Assembly (NCBI GenBank): GCA_009785655.1 | Contig: WQVW01000112.1 | Coordinates: 1 to 5,872, forward strand | Length of the DNA: 5,872 nt | Reading direction: 5' to 3' | From: Oscillospiraceae bacterium | GTDB lineage: Bacteria > Bacillota > Clostridia > Oscillospirales > Oscillospiraceae | Part shown: positions 5,750 through 5,872 of the stretch, in pieces | How the letters are laid out: each line of letters opens with the position of its first letter | Position numbering within the stretch: the first letter of the stretch is position 1 | The notes under the pieces: generated by a model | Seen by the model: only the letters and a program-made list of their open reading frames with translations | What the model was told of the DNA's origin: nothing | Databases searched by the model: none | Translations under genes and position numbers: made by a program

Positions 5750-5872
5750 ATGATAGACTACAACAAACTCACCGCCCTCGCCGAAGCGTGCGGATTCACC
5801 AACTGTGCGCCGATGGATATTTCGACGCTTGAGTTCATGCAAGAAGTACGCGACATGTGCAATCCGGAGCAA
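5750..5872 (+). CDS. Start of a probable DUF2284-type metal-binding protein (3' end outside window)
   Basis: The first 41 codons are present and the frame is still open at the window end. The ATG at 5750 has a GGAGG at 5736-5740 with a 9-nt spacer. The sequence begins MIDYNKLTALAEACGFTNCA and continues PMDISTLEFMQEVRDMCNPE. As I remember the family, DUF2284 proteins begin in this way: a short helix, a GF...A stretch, then an 'L.F..EVR.MC' motif whose cysteine opens a cysteine-rich metal-binding region ahead of a YGKxWxCPP motif. Only C14, C19 and C37 are visible here. The diagnostic part lies past the window, so the family call rests on the N-terminus alone. GC content returns toward that of the older genes, and the intergenic gap to the AT-rich gene is 65 nt. 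Function is unknown; a role in anaerobic metabolism is plausible. Confidence 0.7.
   Translation, partial: MIDYNKLTALAEACGFTNCAPMDISTLEFMQEVRDMCNPEQ

Overview
The window looks like a chromosomal stretch from an anaerobic, fairly GC-rich Firmicute, most likely a clostridial (Oscillospiraceae-like) lineage. The reasons are strong AGGAGG-type ribosome sites, an oxygen-sensitive glycyl radical enzyme, and short palindromic repeats between genes of a kind I associate with that group. The taxon is an inference; no rRNA or other marker here fixes it. All genes are on the + strand.

Layout. (1) 2-1516: the 3' two thirds or so of alaS (alanyl-tRNA synthetase), beginning upstream of the window. (2) 1557-1910: a small HIT-family (HinT-like) nucleotide hydrolase. 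(3) 1911-2396: a MogA/MoaB-family molybdenum cofactor protein whose ATG directly follows the HIT stop codon. (4) 2448-5033: an 861-residue glycyl radical enzyme of the glycerol dehydratase/pyruvate formate-lyase-like superfamily, with an intact thiyl-radical cysteine (C485) and glycyl radical site (G836). It also carries an unusual four-cysteine segment (C518 to C531). (5) 5036-5170: a 135-bp MITE-like element with nested inverted repeats. (6) 5211-5684: an AT-rich gene (about 38% GC) for a small cysteine-rich protein I cannot assign. (7) 5750-5872: the start of a gene resembling DUF2284 predicted metal-binding proteins, cut by the window end.

Two further short palindromes sit at the ends of alaS and of the mog gene, and in both cases the repeat contains the TAG stop codon. 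The first three genes look like housekeeping functions in one transcription direction. The glycyl radical enzyme is the main metabolic gene. Its radical-SAM activating enzyme, which it must have to work, is not in the window. From the glycerol-dehydratase-type active-site residues the enzyme is probably an eliminase such as a dehydratase, but its substrate cannot be read from the sequence. The AT-rich gene next to the mobile repeat looks like a later arrival. The only stretch over about 150 bases without a gene is 5034-5210, filled mostly by the MITE-like element.
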